From positions 186,001-250,000 of the forward strand of contig CALVAY010000001.1 in assembly GCA_944325665.1 (NCBI GenBank): a stretch of 64,000 nucleotides of DNA. Reading direction: 5' to 3'. A program made the position numbers and the translations under genes. The notes beneath the pieces are model-generated. The model was not told the origin of the DNA, did no database searches, and was given only the letters and a program-made list of their open reading frames with translations. Source of the DNA: Candidatus Gastranaerophilales bacterium (GTDB lineage: Bacteria > Cyanobacteriota > Vampirovibrionia > Gastranaerophilales > Gastranaerophilaceae). Positions 7,395 through 16,585 of the stretch are shown here, one piece after another; the stretch's first letter is position 1, and each line of letters opens with the position of its first letter.

Positions 7395-7408
7395 CGAAAG
7401 GAGAAAAA

Positions 7409-8134
7409 ATGGCAAAATTAACTAAGAAAAAACAAAAAATAAATGAAATGTTGGAAGGTTTCAATCAACCTGCAACAGCTAAAGATGCTATCGAAATGCT
7501 TCAAAAAATTTCTAAAGAAGTAGCTAAATTCGACGAAACAGTTGAAGCTCACATGAGATTAGGTATCGATGTTAAACACGCTGACCAACAAATTCGTTCA
7601 ACCACAGTACTTCCTGCCGGTCTTGGTAAAGAAGTAAGAGTTTGTGTTATCGCTAAAGCTGATAAAGCAGCTGCTGCAAAAGAAGCTGGTGCTGATGAAG
7701 CAGGTGCGGAAGAAATCATCGATAAAATCGCAGGCGGTTGGTTTGAGTTTGATACTTTAATCGCAACACCTGATATGATGGCACCTCTAGGTAAATTAGG
7801 TCGTGTTTTGGGTCCTAAAGGCTTAATGCCTAACCCAAAAACAGGTACTGTTACACCTGATGTAGCAAAAGCTGTTAAAGATGCTAAAGCAGGTAAAGTT
7901 GAGTTCCGTGCCGATAAACAAGGTATGGTTCACGTACCTATCGGAAAAGTTAAATTCACAACTGATGACTTAATGAAAAACTTTTCTACTTTGGCTGATG
8001 CAATCATTAAAGCAAAACCTTCAGCAGCTAAAGGTACTTATATTAAATCAATGTATTTGACAACTACAATGGGTCCTTCAATTAAACTTGAGCCTAAAGA
8101 TGTTGTTAACGAAATCAAGGAATATGTTGGCTAA
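7409..8134 (+). CDS. rplA: 50S ribosomal protein L1
   Basis: 241 aa. L1 signatures: [72 protein letters not shown] and GPSIKLEP near the end. It forms the ribosomal L1 stalk and represses its own mRNA in many bacteria. AAAGGAG lies upstream. It is followed not by rplJ-rplL but by an overlapping GtrA gene. Confidence 0.97.
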   Translation: MAKLTKKKQKINEMLEGFNQPATAKDAIEMLQKISKEVAKFDETVEAHMRLGIDVKHADQQIRSTTVLPAGLGKEVRVCVIAKADKAAAAKEAGADEAGAEEIIDKIAGGWFEFDTLIATPDMMAPLGKLGRVLGPKGLMPNPKTGTVTPDVAKAVKDAKAGKVEFRADKQGMVHVPIGKVKFTTDDLMKNFSTLADAIIKAKPSAAKGTYIKSMYLTTTMGPSIKLEPKDVVNEIKEYVG

Positions 8135-8606
8135 TATAATCACAAAATTCAAGAACAGCACGGTTGGGAATTATCTTCTCACCGTGCTTTCAAATCTTTT
8201 TAACTGGGTTCATCAAAAGTCTTTCTTTGGTTTATTTAAACGTGTGGATAGAAAGTTTATGAAATTCCTTTTTGTAGGTGCGATGAACACTGCTTTTGGC
8301 TACTTTATTTATGCACTGTTTTTAACCCTGCATGCCTCTCACAATATAGCTCTTACAATCCAGTATATTTTAGGTGTTCTGTGGAATTTTAAAACAACAG
8401 GTGTTATAGTATTTAAAAACCGTGATAACACAAGAATTGTAAGATTTTTCTTGTCCTATGTTTTTACTTATTCAATAAACCTTGTATGTTTAAATGCTCT
8501 TGTGGCGTTGGATGTCAATAAATATTTGGCACAGGCAATCATGGTTTTGCCGATTGCCGTTTTGTCTTTCTTGATTTTCAAGAAATTTGTATTTAAAGAG
8601 AAATAG
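8124..8606 (+). CDS. GtrA-family membrane protein
   Basis: 160 aa with about four membrane helices and the GtrA pattern [72 protein letters not shown]. Family members are thought to flip polyprenyl-phosphate-linked sugars or take part in cell-surface glycan assembly. ATG 8124 overlaps the rplA end by 11 bases and has AAGG three bases upstream; in-frame starts from 8088 lie deeper in rplA. The following glycosyltransferase supports a glycan role. Confidence 0.8.
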   Translation: MLANIITKFKNSTVGNYLLTVLSNLFNWVHQKSFFGLFKRVDRKFMKFLFVGAMNTAFGYFIYALFLTLHASHNIALTIQYILGVLWNFKTTGVIVFKNRDNTRIVRFFLSYVFTYSINLVCLNALVALDVNKYLAQAIMVLPIAVLSFLIFKKFVFKEK

Positions 8607-8614
8607 GAGAACTT

Positions 8615-9481
8615 ATGCTTATAATGAGATACAATGGCGGCCTTGGTAACCAAATGTTTCAGTTTGCTGCTGTTGCTTCCTTGGCGAACACTCTTAAGGT
8701 AGATTTTTCCTTCGATTGCGATTTTTTTAATCACTCTTATTCTCGTCCTTATCAGTTAAACATTTTCTTTGATGATAAAAAAGAAGTAAAAGGGTTAAAA
8801 TATAAGGCTTTATGGGCATTTAGGAAATATATTAAGGATAAGTTTTTAAATTTAAATGTCTATTGCGAAAAAGATTTTAATTTTGAACAAAGATTTAATG
8901 AAATTTGTGATAATACCTATATTTACGGCTTTTTTCAAAGTCATAAATATATAAATGAAGAACTTATTAAAAAATATTTTACTTTTAAAATTGAACCCGA
9001 TGAGGTTAATAAGAAAATTCTTAAAGATATGAACTTATCCGAATCGGTTTCAATTCACATAAGACGCGGTGATTACGTTCAAAAGAAAAGATACAGCAGC
9101 ATTTACAATCATCTTGATGTTGAACATTATAAAAAGGCAATGGAAATTGTGGCGAAAGACTTAACCTCACCTGTTTTTTATGTTTTTTCCGACGATATTG
9201 ATTGGGCAAGGGAAAATTTAAACTTTGAAGGATGTCCAAACTGCCTTGAAAAAAATGCGAAATTTGTCTTTATATCTCACAATCAAGGGGAAAAATCTTG
9301 GGAAGATCTAAGACTTATGTCAAATTGCAAACATAATATTATCGCAAACTCAAGCTTTTCTTGGTGGGGTGCTTATTTGAACTCAAATCCGAATAAAATT
9401 GTAGTGGCACCTGAAAAATGGTTTCAAAAAATTCAAAACAACCCAAGGGATATTTATCCTGAGTCTTGGGTTTTAATTTAG
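8615..9481 (+). CDS. Alpha-1,2-fucosyltransferase-like glycosyltransferase, family GT11
   Basis: 288 aa. GT11 signatures: MRYNGGLGNQMFQFA at the N-terminus, the GDP-fucose-binding SIHIRRGDYV (HxRRxDY), FYVFSDDIDWARENL, and LRLMSNCKHNIIANSSFSWWGAYLN. Length is usual. Family enzymes add fucose to galactose on LPS O-antigens or capsules, sometimes copying host blood-group sugars. Start at ATG 8615 with GGAG upstream, nine bases after gtrA. The acceptor is unknown. Confidence 0.88.
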   Translation: MLIMRYNGGLGNQMFQFAAVASLANTLKVDFSFDCDFFNHSYSRPYQLNIFFDDKKEVKGLKYKALWAFRKYIKDKFLNLNVYCEKDFNFEQRFNEICDNTYIYGFFQSHKYINEELIKKYFTFKIEPDEVNKKILKDMNLSESVSIHIRRGDYVQKKRYSSIYNHLDVEHYKKAMEIVAKDLTSPVFYVFSDDIDWARENLNFEGCPNCLEKNAKFVFISHNQGEKSWEDLRLMSNCKHNIIANSSFSWWGAYLNSNPNKIVVAPEKWFQKIQNNPRDIYPESWVLI

Positions 9482-10143
9482 AATTTAATTGATTTTATAA
9501 AATCGGTGCTGATTTGCTGATTGTATCTGTTTGCGTTTCTCATGGAAACAATAATTTTTGTTGTGTTTTCACTTTGTGTTGGGCATTGTTTTTTGTCTTT
9601 AAACCAATTTAGGCAGAATTTTGTGCTTGTGTTTTTGGAGTCATAAGCTGCAATCATACCCTCAACCGTTCTAAACGGTATGTTTTTAACGCTCGATTTA
9701 AAGTTAACATAGGGAATAGCTTTGTTTTTGGCGTATATTACACCTCTGTTTGTAATTTCAAGATTTTCCAATGTTACAACAGAGTCTTTAAAGTTTTTAA
9801 GAACGTCATCTATTTTTTTATCAACCTCTTTTGTTTGGAAATCTTGAGGTTTGATTATATTTTTGTCCTTTAGGTCTAAAATTGTTATCTTTTGTCTTGT
9901 TGGAAGATAAGTTACATTAAATTTACGATAACCCATAAAATTCAGTGAGCGAGAAAGGTAATAGTCGCTTGAAACACCTGAAAAATCGCCAAAATCTGCC
10001 GATTGAGCAATTAACTCTTCTCTTGGAGGGTTTGTGTATTCGTAATATTTAATGCCTATTAAATCTGCACCGCCGAAAAAGAAAAACGCTACAAGACCAG
10101 CTATAACAAAGATTTTTATGATTATTTTTTTAAGACAGCCCAT
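9478..10143 (-). CDS. Hypothetical membrane-anchored protein
   Basis: 221 aa, not recognised. One N-terminal membrane helix (IIIKIFVIAGLVAFFFFGGADLIG), then an extracytoplasmic-looking domain of mixed strands with two cysteines close together (TKFCLNWFKDKKQCP) that could form a disulfide. The middle (EVDKKIDDVLKNFKDSVVTLENLEI) is predicted helical. It converges on the fucosyltransferase gene, overlapping by four bases, and is divergent from mutS with 45 bases between starts. Confidence 0.6.
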   Translation of the reverse strand: MGCLKKIIIKIFVIAGLVAFFFFGGADLIGIKYYEYTNPPREELIAQSADFGDFSGVSSDYYLSRSLNFMGYRKFNVTYLPTRQKITILDLKDKNIIKPQDFQTKEVDKKIDDVLKNFKDSVVTLENLEITNRGVIYAKNKAIPYVNFKSSVKNIPFRTVEGMIAAYDSKNTSTKFCLNWFKDKKQCPTQSENTTKIIVSMRNANRYNQQISTDFIKSIKF

Positions 10144-10176
10144 ACTTCACAACTTTCAATTTTAACAATTTTATTT

Positions 10177-10182
10177 TATCAT
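10177..10182 (+). promoter_or_regulatory. -10-like element of mutS, possibly giving a leaderless mRNA
   Basis: TATCAT ends exactly six bases before the mutS ATG (10189) and no Shine-Dalgarno sequence is present. Transcription would begin at or next to the A of the ATG. The -35 is weak (TTTCAA, 17-base spacing). See the finding on shared spacing. Confidence 0.35.
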
Positions 10183-10188
10183 ACAAAC

Positions 10189-12489
10189 ATGGATGAAGCG
10201 AAAAAAAATCTTTCAAAAAATACAACAATTGAACATTATCTTGCTCTAAAAAAAGAATACAATGATTGTCTTTTGTTGTACAGAATAGGAGATTTTTACG
10301 AGGCGTTTTTTGATGACGCGGTTTTATTTTCTAAAATTTGCGATATTACATTAACAAAAAGAAAATATAGTGCCTATGATAATGTGGCTCTCTCAGGTGT
10401 GCCCAAAAAGAGTTTAGAGATTTACCTGAAAAAGTTATTAAATGCGAATATAAAAGTTGCAAGGTGTGAGCAGTTTAAAAAGCCTGACGGCTCAATTGAA
10501 AGAAGGGTTGTAAGGGTTTATACAAAAGGCACGCTTTTTGAGGGCGAATTTTTAGATAATGATAAAAACAGCTATTTACTTTCAGTATTTAAACTTAACG
10601 AGAAATTCGGGCTTTCTTTTTGCGACTGCTCCACAGGCTCTTTTTTCTTAACGTGTGGCGAGAAAAAAGAGGTTGAAAGGGAGATATTTAAAATTTCCCC
10701 AAGCGAGATTCTTTTTCCTTCCCAAGAGTTTTTATTTGAATTTACGGATGTTATTGAAGATATAAAGAATGTTACAATTTGTCCCGAATTATTTACTAAT
10801 AGCCCATTTGAACCCAATGACGGTTTTTTTAAGGCGGGTTATATAAGTGCGAATGCGATTTTTAATTACCTTTCAAAAAACCAAAAAGAATTTTTGCCAA
10901 GGCCTGAAAATATTCAAAAATACACTATTAGCGACTTTTTGTCGTTAGATATTAATACAAGAAAAAATCTTGAGCTTTTAAGAATGCGCTCTGACCTAAA
11001 AAAAGAAGGAAGCTTGTTTTGGCTTCTTGATAACACTAAAACCCCAATGGGCAGAAGGCTTTTAAGGGAATATATTAACTCTCCTTTATATGTTGAAGAT
11101 AAGATTTTAAAAAGACGAGGATATATAGAGACAATTCTTGAAAATTCGACTTTGCTTTGTAAAATTGAGAATTTTTTGGAAGATTTTTGCGATATTTTAA
11201 GGCTTTCATCTAAAATTGCAAATAAAACAATTAGTCCGAAAGAGTTTTATGAAATGGGCTTTTCGCTCAAAAAAGTCAAAGAGGCAAAAGATATTTTTCT
11301 AAAATTTGGGGGCGAAGAGTTTTCTTTTGATGAGGAAAATTTTAAGCTTTTGTGTGATTTTTCAGATATTTTGCTTCGTACTTTTGATTTTGAGTCAGAT
11401 TTTGACTTTGAAACTTTACCTGTAAAATGTGGTGCAAACGCTAAACTTGACCTTTTAAGAGCTCAACTTCAAGATTTAAAAACAGAACTGTCAGCATTTG
11501 AAAGTGCGCAAAAGACTATAAATCCCGATGTTAAAATTAAATCCTCTGCTGCCTTAGGCTACTTTTTTGAAATTCCGATAAATCAAATTCAAAATATACC
11601 TCAAGATGCTTTTATAAAGCAAAAAATGGCAACATCCGTCAGATTTTCAAACTCTAAATTGACAGAGCTTGAAGAGAAAATTTATTCTTTAAGGCAAGCA
11701 ATTTCGGATTTAGAAAAAGATATTTTCAAAAAACTGAAAGAATACTCTCAAGAGCTGACTTCGAATATCAGACAGTTTGCAAACCTTTGTGCAAGGCTTG
11801 ATGTATATCATTCTCTTGCAAAATGTGCGATTGAAAATAATTTTTGTATGCCAAAAATTAATACCAAGGGCGTTTTTGAGCTTAAGGAAGCAAGGCATCC
11901 TTGCGTTGAGAAGATTTGCAAAAATTTCTGTTCAAATGATACAAAAAACTTTGATTTTGCAGTAATTACAGGGGCGAATATGTCAGGAAAATCAACATAT
12001 TTAAAGCAAAATGCAATTATTGCAATACTTAATCAAATGGGAGCTTATGTTCCTGCACTAAGTGCAAATTTAACCCTTTTTGATAAGATTTTCTTTCACT
12101 CAAGTGCTTTTGATAATTTTAAGCAAGGTGAATCTACTTTTATGGCCGAGATGAAAATGCTTGCTATGACTTTAGAAAATGCTACAAATAAAAGTTTTAT
12201 TCTTCTTGATGAGCCTATTAAAGGTACAAATAATCTCGATTCGCTCTCGCTACTTCGGGCAATTTGCGAGTACATAGATGAGGAACTTGGGGCAAAAACC
12301 GTCATTGCCACGCATTACTATGAGCTTGCAAGAAAAATGGAAAATAAAGCAGAACTAATGTGCTTTGAAGTTGAAAAAAGAAAAATCAAGAGCGGCATAT
12401 CTTTAAGTTCAAATGCTTACGAAGTAGCCCATAGTGCGGGTATTAAACAAAGTATTATTGATAGGGCAAAAGGTTATTCTAAAGACTAG
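10189..12489 (+). CDS. mutS: DNA mismatch repair protein MutS, divergent and short
   Basis: 766 aa; MutS1 proteins are usually about 850-900. The mismatch-reading motif is present (GDFYEAFF, F36-x-E38), followed by the connector (VALSGVPKKSLEIYLKKL, ARCEQF), core helices, and the ABC-type ATPase: Walker A TGANMSGKSTY near residue 595, STFMAEM, Walker B LLDEPIKGTNNLDSLSL and ATHYYEL. The usual DE[IL]GRGTST box is DEPIKGTNN here. The phenylalanine-x-glutamate motif argues for MutS1 rather than MutS2, which lacks that domain. No mutL is nearby. Confidence 0.85.
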   Translation: MDEAKKNLSKNTTIEHYLALKKEYNDCLLLYRIGDFYEAFFDDAVLFSKICDITLTKRKYSAYDNVALSGVPKKSLEIYLKKLLNANIKVARCEQFKKPDGSIERRVVRVYTKGTLFEGEFLDNDKNSYLLSVFKLNEKFGLSFCDCSTGSFFLTCGEKKEVEREIFKISPSEILFPSQEFLFEFTDVIEDIKNVTICPELFTNSPFEPNDGFFKAGYISANAIFNYLSKNQKEFLPRPENIQKYTISDFLSLDINTRKNLELLRMRSDLKKEGSLFWLLDNTKTPMGRRLLREYINSPLYVEDKILKRRGYIETILENSTLLCKIENFLEDFCDILRLSSKIANKTISPKEFYEMGFSLKKVKEAKDIFLKFGGEEFSFDEENFKLLCDFSDILLRTFDFESDFDFETLPVKCGANAKLDLLRAQLQDLKTELSAFESAQKTINPDVKIKSSAALGYFFEIPINQIQNIPQDAFIKQKMATSVRFSNSKLTELEEKIYSLRQAISDLEKDIFKKLKEYSQELTSNIRQFANLCARLDVYHSLAKCAIENNFCMPKINTKGVFELKEARHPCVEKICKNFCSNDTKNFDFAVITGANMSGKSTYLKQNAIIAILNQMGAYVPALSANLTLFDKIFFHSSAFDNFKQGESTFMAEMKMLAMTLENATNKSFILLDEPIKGTNNLDSLSLLRAICEYIDEELGAKTVIATHYYELARKMENKAELMCFEVEKRKIKSGISLSSNAYEVAHSAGIKQSIIDRAKGYSKD

Positions 12490-12519
12490 GGAAATAAAAT
12501 AATATTTTTGGCGGATAAT

Positions 12520-12669
12520 ATGCAAAAAAAATATTGTCATAATGATTGTATGAATCAAAGAAATATCATTGCTTACGTTTGGAATAATTTGCATCCTGTT
12601 GTTCACTTCTGGATTATTATAAGTTCAGTAGGCGTGTTTTGCATGGGTGCGCTGTTCCACATCAGTTAG
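12520..12669 (+). CDS. Small single-span membrane protein (49 aa), hypothetical
   Basis: ATG 12520 to TAG 12669, 30 bases after mutS. The protein begins MQKKYCHNDCMNQRN and has one predicted membrane helix (VVHFWIIISSVGVFCMGALF). The ribosome site is weak (GGCGG). It ends four bases into the convergent porin gene. It may be real because the frame has a clear membrane pattern and fits the gap, but short AT-rich ORFs can arise by chance. Confidence 0.4.
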   Translation: MQKKYCHNDCMNQRNIIAYVWNNLHPVVHFWIIISSVGVFCMGALFHIS

Positions 12670-13856
12670 ATATAGAACTGGGTTACAAAGTATATGCCGT
12701 TTTTGTTAGTGTGATTTTTTTCGTTGTTAGAGTAAACATAATTGAGCATAAATTTTAACCTCTGTTTGAAAACAAAATAATTTAAACCGACGCTGTACTC
12801 GTGATTTACATCGCCTGAATCGTCCATATTTCGGTTGAAGTAGTCATAGCGGGCAAGCAGTTGAAGTTTTGGCGTGAAGTTCCAACCGACAGTTGTAAAG
12901 AAACCTTGCCGTTTGTTAGGGTTGAAATAATCGCCGTTTGAACCGTCAGCGTATGCGTATTCAAAATTCATAAGAAACTTTTTGTACTCATAAGTTGCGG
13001 CAGCAGATAATACGCCATAGTTTTCTCCTCTATGGCCGATATCTGCACCTGTGTAAAATTTTAAATTTCTAAAATAGCTTCCTTCTTGCTTGTAAAAAGG
13101 TCTAAAGCCTATTCTTGATATAACCTCGGCCCCGTCTTTAAAGCCTTGGGTAAAACGTGTACTTGTATAGCCGCCTATGTTGTATTCAAAATAGTCTTTT
13201 TTACCGATTAGTGATATACCTGTTGAGATTGCATCACCAAATTCTCTTGAGATTTGCGCTCTTCTTGCAAAAGGTAAGGCAAAAGAGCTCATAGAGCCTT
13301 CAAGACCAATCGGAGAGCGAGAAACACCGACTCTTATTTTATTATTATCGTTGATTTTTCTTTCAATGTATAAGTTTGAAAATTTGCCGAAGAAGTGATT
13401 GTCTAAATCTTCAACATTTCTTGTAAAAGCGTATTCAGTGAAAAATCTGTATTTATTTTCCCCAAATTTTGATTCCACAACAGCATTAATGTCAAAAGGG
13501 TAAGTTGAAGAAAAATTTCCATCAGAATTTTCAAAGCCGTTTATACCCTGAAACCTTAATTCTCCCGATATTTCATTAATCGGGCCTCTATCAAATTTTA
13601 TGGCCTTTTTCTGTGCAAAAGTTTTTTCTAAAAACAGTTTAAAGTCCATATCATCTAAATCATCATCAAATAAAACATCGCTTGTAGCATCCCCGTCTAT
13701 TGTTTCATCAAGGGTTACAACGTCATCCGCGAGAATTTCTTTTTTAGATTTTTCAGAAGAATTAAGCTCGACCTCTTCTATTGCAAATGCGGGGTTGAAA
13801 GAGATAAGAGCAAATATAAAAATCAGTAAAAAATTTTCTTTAAAAATCTTTTTCAT
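12666..13856 (-). CDS. Outer-membrane porin-like beta-barrel protein
   Basis: 396 aa. Signal peptide MKKIFKENFLLIFIFALISF with cleavage near NPAFA, then an acidic linker rich in D and E, then alternating strands typical of phosphate-selective/OprP-like porins (YRFFTEYAFTRNVED, RKINDNNKIRVGVSRSPIG, LQLLARYDYFNRNMDD, EYSVGLNYFVFKQRLKFML) and a strand end FVTQFYI. It supports a true outer membrane. A TTG codon six bases earlier could start, but ATG 13856 gives a better signal peptide. The pore substrate is unknown. Confidence 0.75.
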   Translation of the reverse strand: MKKIFKENFLLIFIFALISFNPAFAIEEVELNSSEKSKKEILADDVVTLDETIDGDATSDVLFDDDLDDMDFKLFLEKTFAQKKAIKFDRGPINEISGELRFQGINGFENSDGNFSSTYPFDINAVVESKFGENKYRFFTEYAFTRNVEDLDNHFFGKFSNLYIERKINDNNKIRVGVSRSPIGLEGSMSSFALPFARRAQISREFGDAISTGISLIGKKDYFEYNIGGYTSTRFTQGFKDGAEVISRIGFRPFYKQEGSYFRNLKFYTGADIGHRGENYGVLSAAATYEYKKFLMNFEYAYADGSNGDYFNPNKRQGFFTTVGWNFTPKLQLLARYDYFNRNMDDSGDVNHEYSVGLNYFVFKQRLKFMLNYVYSNNEKNHTNKNGIYFVTQFYI

Positions 13857-13901
13857 ATTCAAGGACTAGGGATATATTTTAACATAAAACTTAAAAAAAT
13901 G

Positions 13902-13929
13902 TTGGTTTTTACTACTTTTATGATATACT
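13902..13929 (+). promoter_or_regulatory. Promoter upstream of rimP
   Basis: TTGGTT (13902-13907), 16-base spacer, TATACT (13924-13929) with TG one base upstream (TGATATACT), an extended -10. Transcripts would carry about 95 bases of leader including the hairpin at 13980-14011. Confidence 0.5.
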
Positions 13930-13979
13930 TATTTAGTACTTAATTATTAGGTACAAACGGATTATTTAATGAGAATTCC

Positions 13980-14011
13980 GGACGGCTTTTTTAAAAACCG
14001 TTCTTTTTTTT
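13980..14011 (+). terminator. Attenuator-like hairpin with T8 tract in the rimP leader
   Basis: GGACGG (13980-13985) pairs with CCGTTC (13998-14003) and eight T's follow. It lies between the promoter and rimP, about 20 bases before the start, so it may act as a conditional terminator. An upstream AACGG (in ACAAACGG, about 13956-13960) could pair with the 3' arm CCGTT as an alternative fold. Confidence 0.5.
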
Positions 14012-14030
14012 CAAAAAAATCGGGTATATT

Positions 14031-14552
14031 ATGCGAGAACATTTTAATAAAAAAGAAATAATAGAAAAATTGCTTCCCGTTGTTGAAAATACGGCAATGA
14101 GGTACAACCTTATCCCGCTTGAAGTTTCCTTGGAAAAGGAAAACGGACACTGGTTTTTAAGGATTTTTATATATTCGCCCGATCATCCCGTTTCACATAA
14201 GGATTGCGAAGATATTACTCATTCCTTGGGTGATTTTTTAGACGAGCTTATTCCTGTTAAATATTACCTAGAGGTTTCATCTCCGGGGTTAAACCGCAGA
14301 TTGAAATCTAAAAGAGAATATCAGATTTTTAAAGGCAGAGATGTTTTAATTAAAGTTAAAAACCCGCTTGAAGGAATAGAAAATAAGACATTTAAGGCAA
14401 CTTTGGTTGATTATATCGAGCCTGACAGTATAAAAATTATTCACAAGGAAAGCTCTTTAGAGTTTATTGTTAATTTGGAAAATATTTTTAGCACTAAACT
14501 TGATGAAGATATAAAAATAAATAATCAAAATAAAGGAGAAGAAGATGATTAA
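14031..14552 (+). CDS. rimP: Ribosome maturation factor RimP
   Basis: 173 aa. The family core is visible: VVENTAMRYNLIPLEVSLEKE, FLRIFIYSPDHPVSHKDCED, and the hallmark YYLEVSSPGLNRRLKSKREY, followed by the SH3-like C-terminal domain. RimP is needed for 30S maturation. The start has only a weak GGG upstream. The end overlaps nusA by eight bases, implying translational coupling. Confidence 0.93.
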   Translation: MREHFNKKEIIEKLLPVVENTAMRYNLIPLEVSLEKENGHWFLRIFIYSPDHPVSHKDCEDITHSLGDFLDELIPVKYYLEVSSPGLNRRLKSKREYQIFKGRDVLIKVKNPLEGIENKTFKATLVDYIEPDSIKIIHKESSLEFIVNLENIFSTKLDEDIKINNQNKGEEDD

Positions 14553-15717
14553 AATTGGAACAGCTCTTTTTGAAGCAGCAGAACAGCTTGAGCGTGAAAA
14601 GGGAATATCAAAAGATGTTCTTGTTTCTTCACTTTGCGACGCTTTAGTTGCCGCATATAAAAAGCATATTAAAGATAAAGACGCGCAAAATGTAGAAGCA
14701 ATTTTGGATGATACAACAGGTGAAATCGGCGTATTTAGAACAAAAGTTGTTGTTGAAGAAGTTGAAGATGAAGATACTCAAATTTCGCTTGAAGATGCAA
14801 AAGAAATCGACGAAGAAGTTGAACTTGATGACGAAGTTAAAATTGAAGTAACTCCTGAAAACTTCGGCAGAATTGCAGCACAAAGCGCAAAACAAGTTAT
14901 TACACAAAGAATTCGTGAAGCTGAAAGAAAACTTGTTTTAGACGAGTTTATGTCTAAAAAAGGTACGCTTATTACAGGTATAATTCAAAGAAGAGATGAC
15001 AGAAACGTTATAGTTAACATAGGTAAAACCGACGCTGTTATGCCTTCTCGCGAACAAATCCCCGGTGAGTACTACAAACCCGGCAACAGAATAAGAGTTT
15101 TTGTTCTTGACGTTAAAGAAACTTCTCGTCTTCCTCAAGTTATTGTTTCACAAGCTCATCCTGAAATTGTAAGAGAGTTGTTTGAACTTGAAGTACCTGA
15201 AATTGAAGACGGAATTGTTGAAATTAAGTCAATTTCTCGTGAAGCAGGCTTTAGAACAAAACTTGCCGTTTGGTCAAATGACCCGTCAGTTGACTCTGTT
15301 GGTGCTTGTATCGGGCCAAGAGGTTCAAGAATACAAACAATTGTCGGTGAATTGAAAAACGAAAAAATTGACATCGTAAGATATTCTGAAGATCCTGTTG
15401 AATACATCGTAAACGCGCTTTCTCCCGCGAGAATTATCTCTGTTGATATTTTGGCTGATGATGAAAACAGAAAAGAAGTTTTTGTTATCGTTCCTGACGA
15501 TCAACTTTCTCTTGCAATCGGTAGAGAAGGTCAAAACGTACGTCTTGCACACCGTTTGACTGGTTGGAAGATTGATATTAAATCTGAGTCTCAAGCAAGA
15601 GCTATGGAAGATGAAAGAGAAAGACAAGTTCTTGAGCAAATGAATTCTCAAGAAGAAGTTCAAGAGGAAACTCAAGAAGTTCAAGAAGAAGCTCAAGAAG
15701 AAAATCAAGATGCTTAG
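14545..15717 (+). CDS. nusA: Transcription elongation factor NusA
   Basis: 390 aa. Order: N-terminal RNA polymerase-binding domain, S1 domain (GTLITGIIQRRDDRNVIVNIG), then KH domains (GACIGPRGSRIQTIVGEL, LAIGREGQNVRLAHRLTGW). The last ~25 residues are a low-complexity Glu/Gln/Val tail made of EVQEE-like units. It affects pausing, termination and antitermination. AAAGGAGAAG lies upstream inside the rimP end, and the 3' end overlaps the next gene by eight bases. Confidence 0.96.
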   Translation: MIKIGTALFEAAEQLEREKGISKDVLVSSLCDALVAAYKKHIKDKDAQNVEAILDDTTGEIGVFRTKVVVEEVEDEDTQISLEDAKEIDEEVELDDEVKIEVTPENFGRIAAQSAKQVITQRIREAERKLVLDEFMSKKGTLITGIIQRRDDRNVIVNIGKTDAVMPSREQIPGEYYKPGNRIRVFVLDVKETSRLPQVIVSQAHPEIVRELFELEVPEIEDGIVEIKSISREAGFRTKLAVWSNDPSVDSVGACIGPRGSRIQTIVGELKNEKIDIVRYSEDPVEYIVNALSPARIISVDILADDENRKEVFVIVPDDQLSLAIGREGQNVRLAHRLTGWKIDIKSESQARAMEDERERQVLEQMNSQEEVQEETQEVQEEAQEENQDA

Positions 15718-16585
15718 AGTTCTTGTTATCGGATATAACAAAATGCTATGCTCACTAATCTCGGGCACTATTTTTAAAGGGCACAAGGTTGTGGGCGCAA
15801 TGAGAGTTGACAGGGTAAATTATTCAAAATTTGCCCTGTTTTTAAAAGATATTTTTGCTCCAAGTCATGACTTTTCAATCTTAAAGGCGTTTGGTGTGTA
15901 TGATATCAAAGCACCAAGTGTTAACAGTGAAGAGTTTATAAGAGAAGTTAAAAAACTTAAGCCTGATGTTATTTTAGTCGGTTCTTGGGGCGAGAAGATT
16001 TCTCCAAAGGTTTTTAATTTGCCTAAATACGGCACTATTAACTGTCATCCCTCGTTATTGCCAAGGCATCGCGGCGCAAATCCTTATTTTTGGACCATAA
16101 AATCAGGTGAAGATTTAAGCGGCGTTACTTTTCATTATGTGGATGAAAGGTTTGACTGCGGAGATATTTTGCTGCAAGAGGCTGTAAGTATCGACCCTGA
16201 TATGAATGCGGGTGAATTAAGAGACAGGTGTTCAAAGTTTGCACAAGGTCTTGTAGGAGATGTCTTAGACGGTCTTGAAAATGGCACTTTAATCGCTCAA
16301 AAGCAAGACGAGAGCAGGGCAACATATGAAAAGCAGCTTGAATATAAGGATACAATTTTAAATTTAGAGAAGCCTAAGAAAGATATTTATAACCACATAA
16401 GGGCGCTGAAGCCTTTTTATACACCAATTGTTAAACTCGGCACAAGAAAGTTTTACGTTAAAAAGTTCCGTTTTCTTGCCTTGAGTGAAAAATATAAAAA
16501 TGCAAAAATTTCGCAAAAGGTTTATGAGAACAACAAAATAATTATCATAAGAATATTTGACTGCTTGCTTGAAATTACGAAATAA
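15710..16585 (+). CDS. Formyltransferase family protein (Fmt-like)
   Basis: 291 aa. The formyltransferase catalytic asparagine-histidine pair is in INCHPSLLPRHRGANPYFW and the aspartate region in GVTFHYVDERFDCGDILLQ, as in methionyl-tRNA formyltransferase and related N10-formyl-THF-dependent enzymes. The C-terminal third is short and differs from typical Fmt, so a sugar or other formyltransferase is possible, but the position in the rimP-nusA operon favours initiator tRNA formylation. It overlaps nusA by eight bases and converges on metF. Confidence 0.75.
   Translation: MLRVLVIGYNKMLCSLISGTIFKGHKVVGAMRVDRVNYSKFALFLKDIFAPSHDFSILKAFGVYDIKAPSVNSEEFIREVKKLKPDVILVGSWGEKISPKVFNLPKYGTINCHPSLLPRHRGANPYFWTIKSGEDLSGVTFHYVDERFDCGDILLQEAVSIDPDMNAGELRDRCSKFAQGLVGDVLDGLENGTLIAQKQDESRATYEKQLEYKDTILNLEKPKKDIYNHIRALKPFYTPIVKLGTRKFYVKKFRFLALSEKYKNAKISQKVYENNKIIIIRIFDCLLEITK

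Noticed and set aside
14644-15786. Antisense frames opposite nusA.
   Set aside because: Low-complexity products rich in Phe, Asn and Ser created by the acidic coding strand; nusA is complete.
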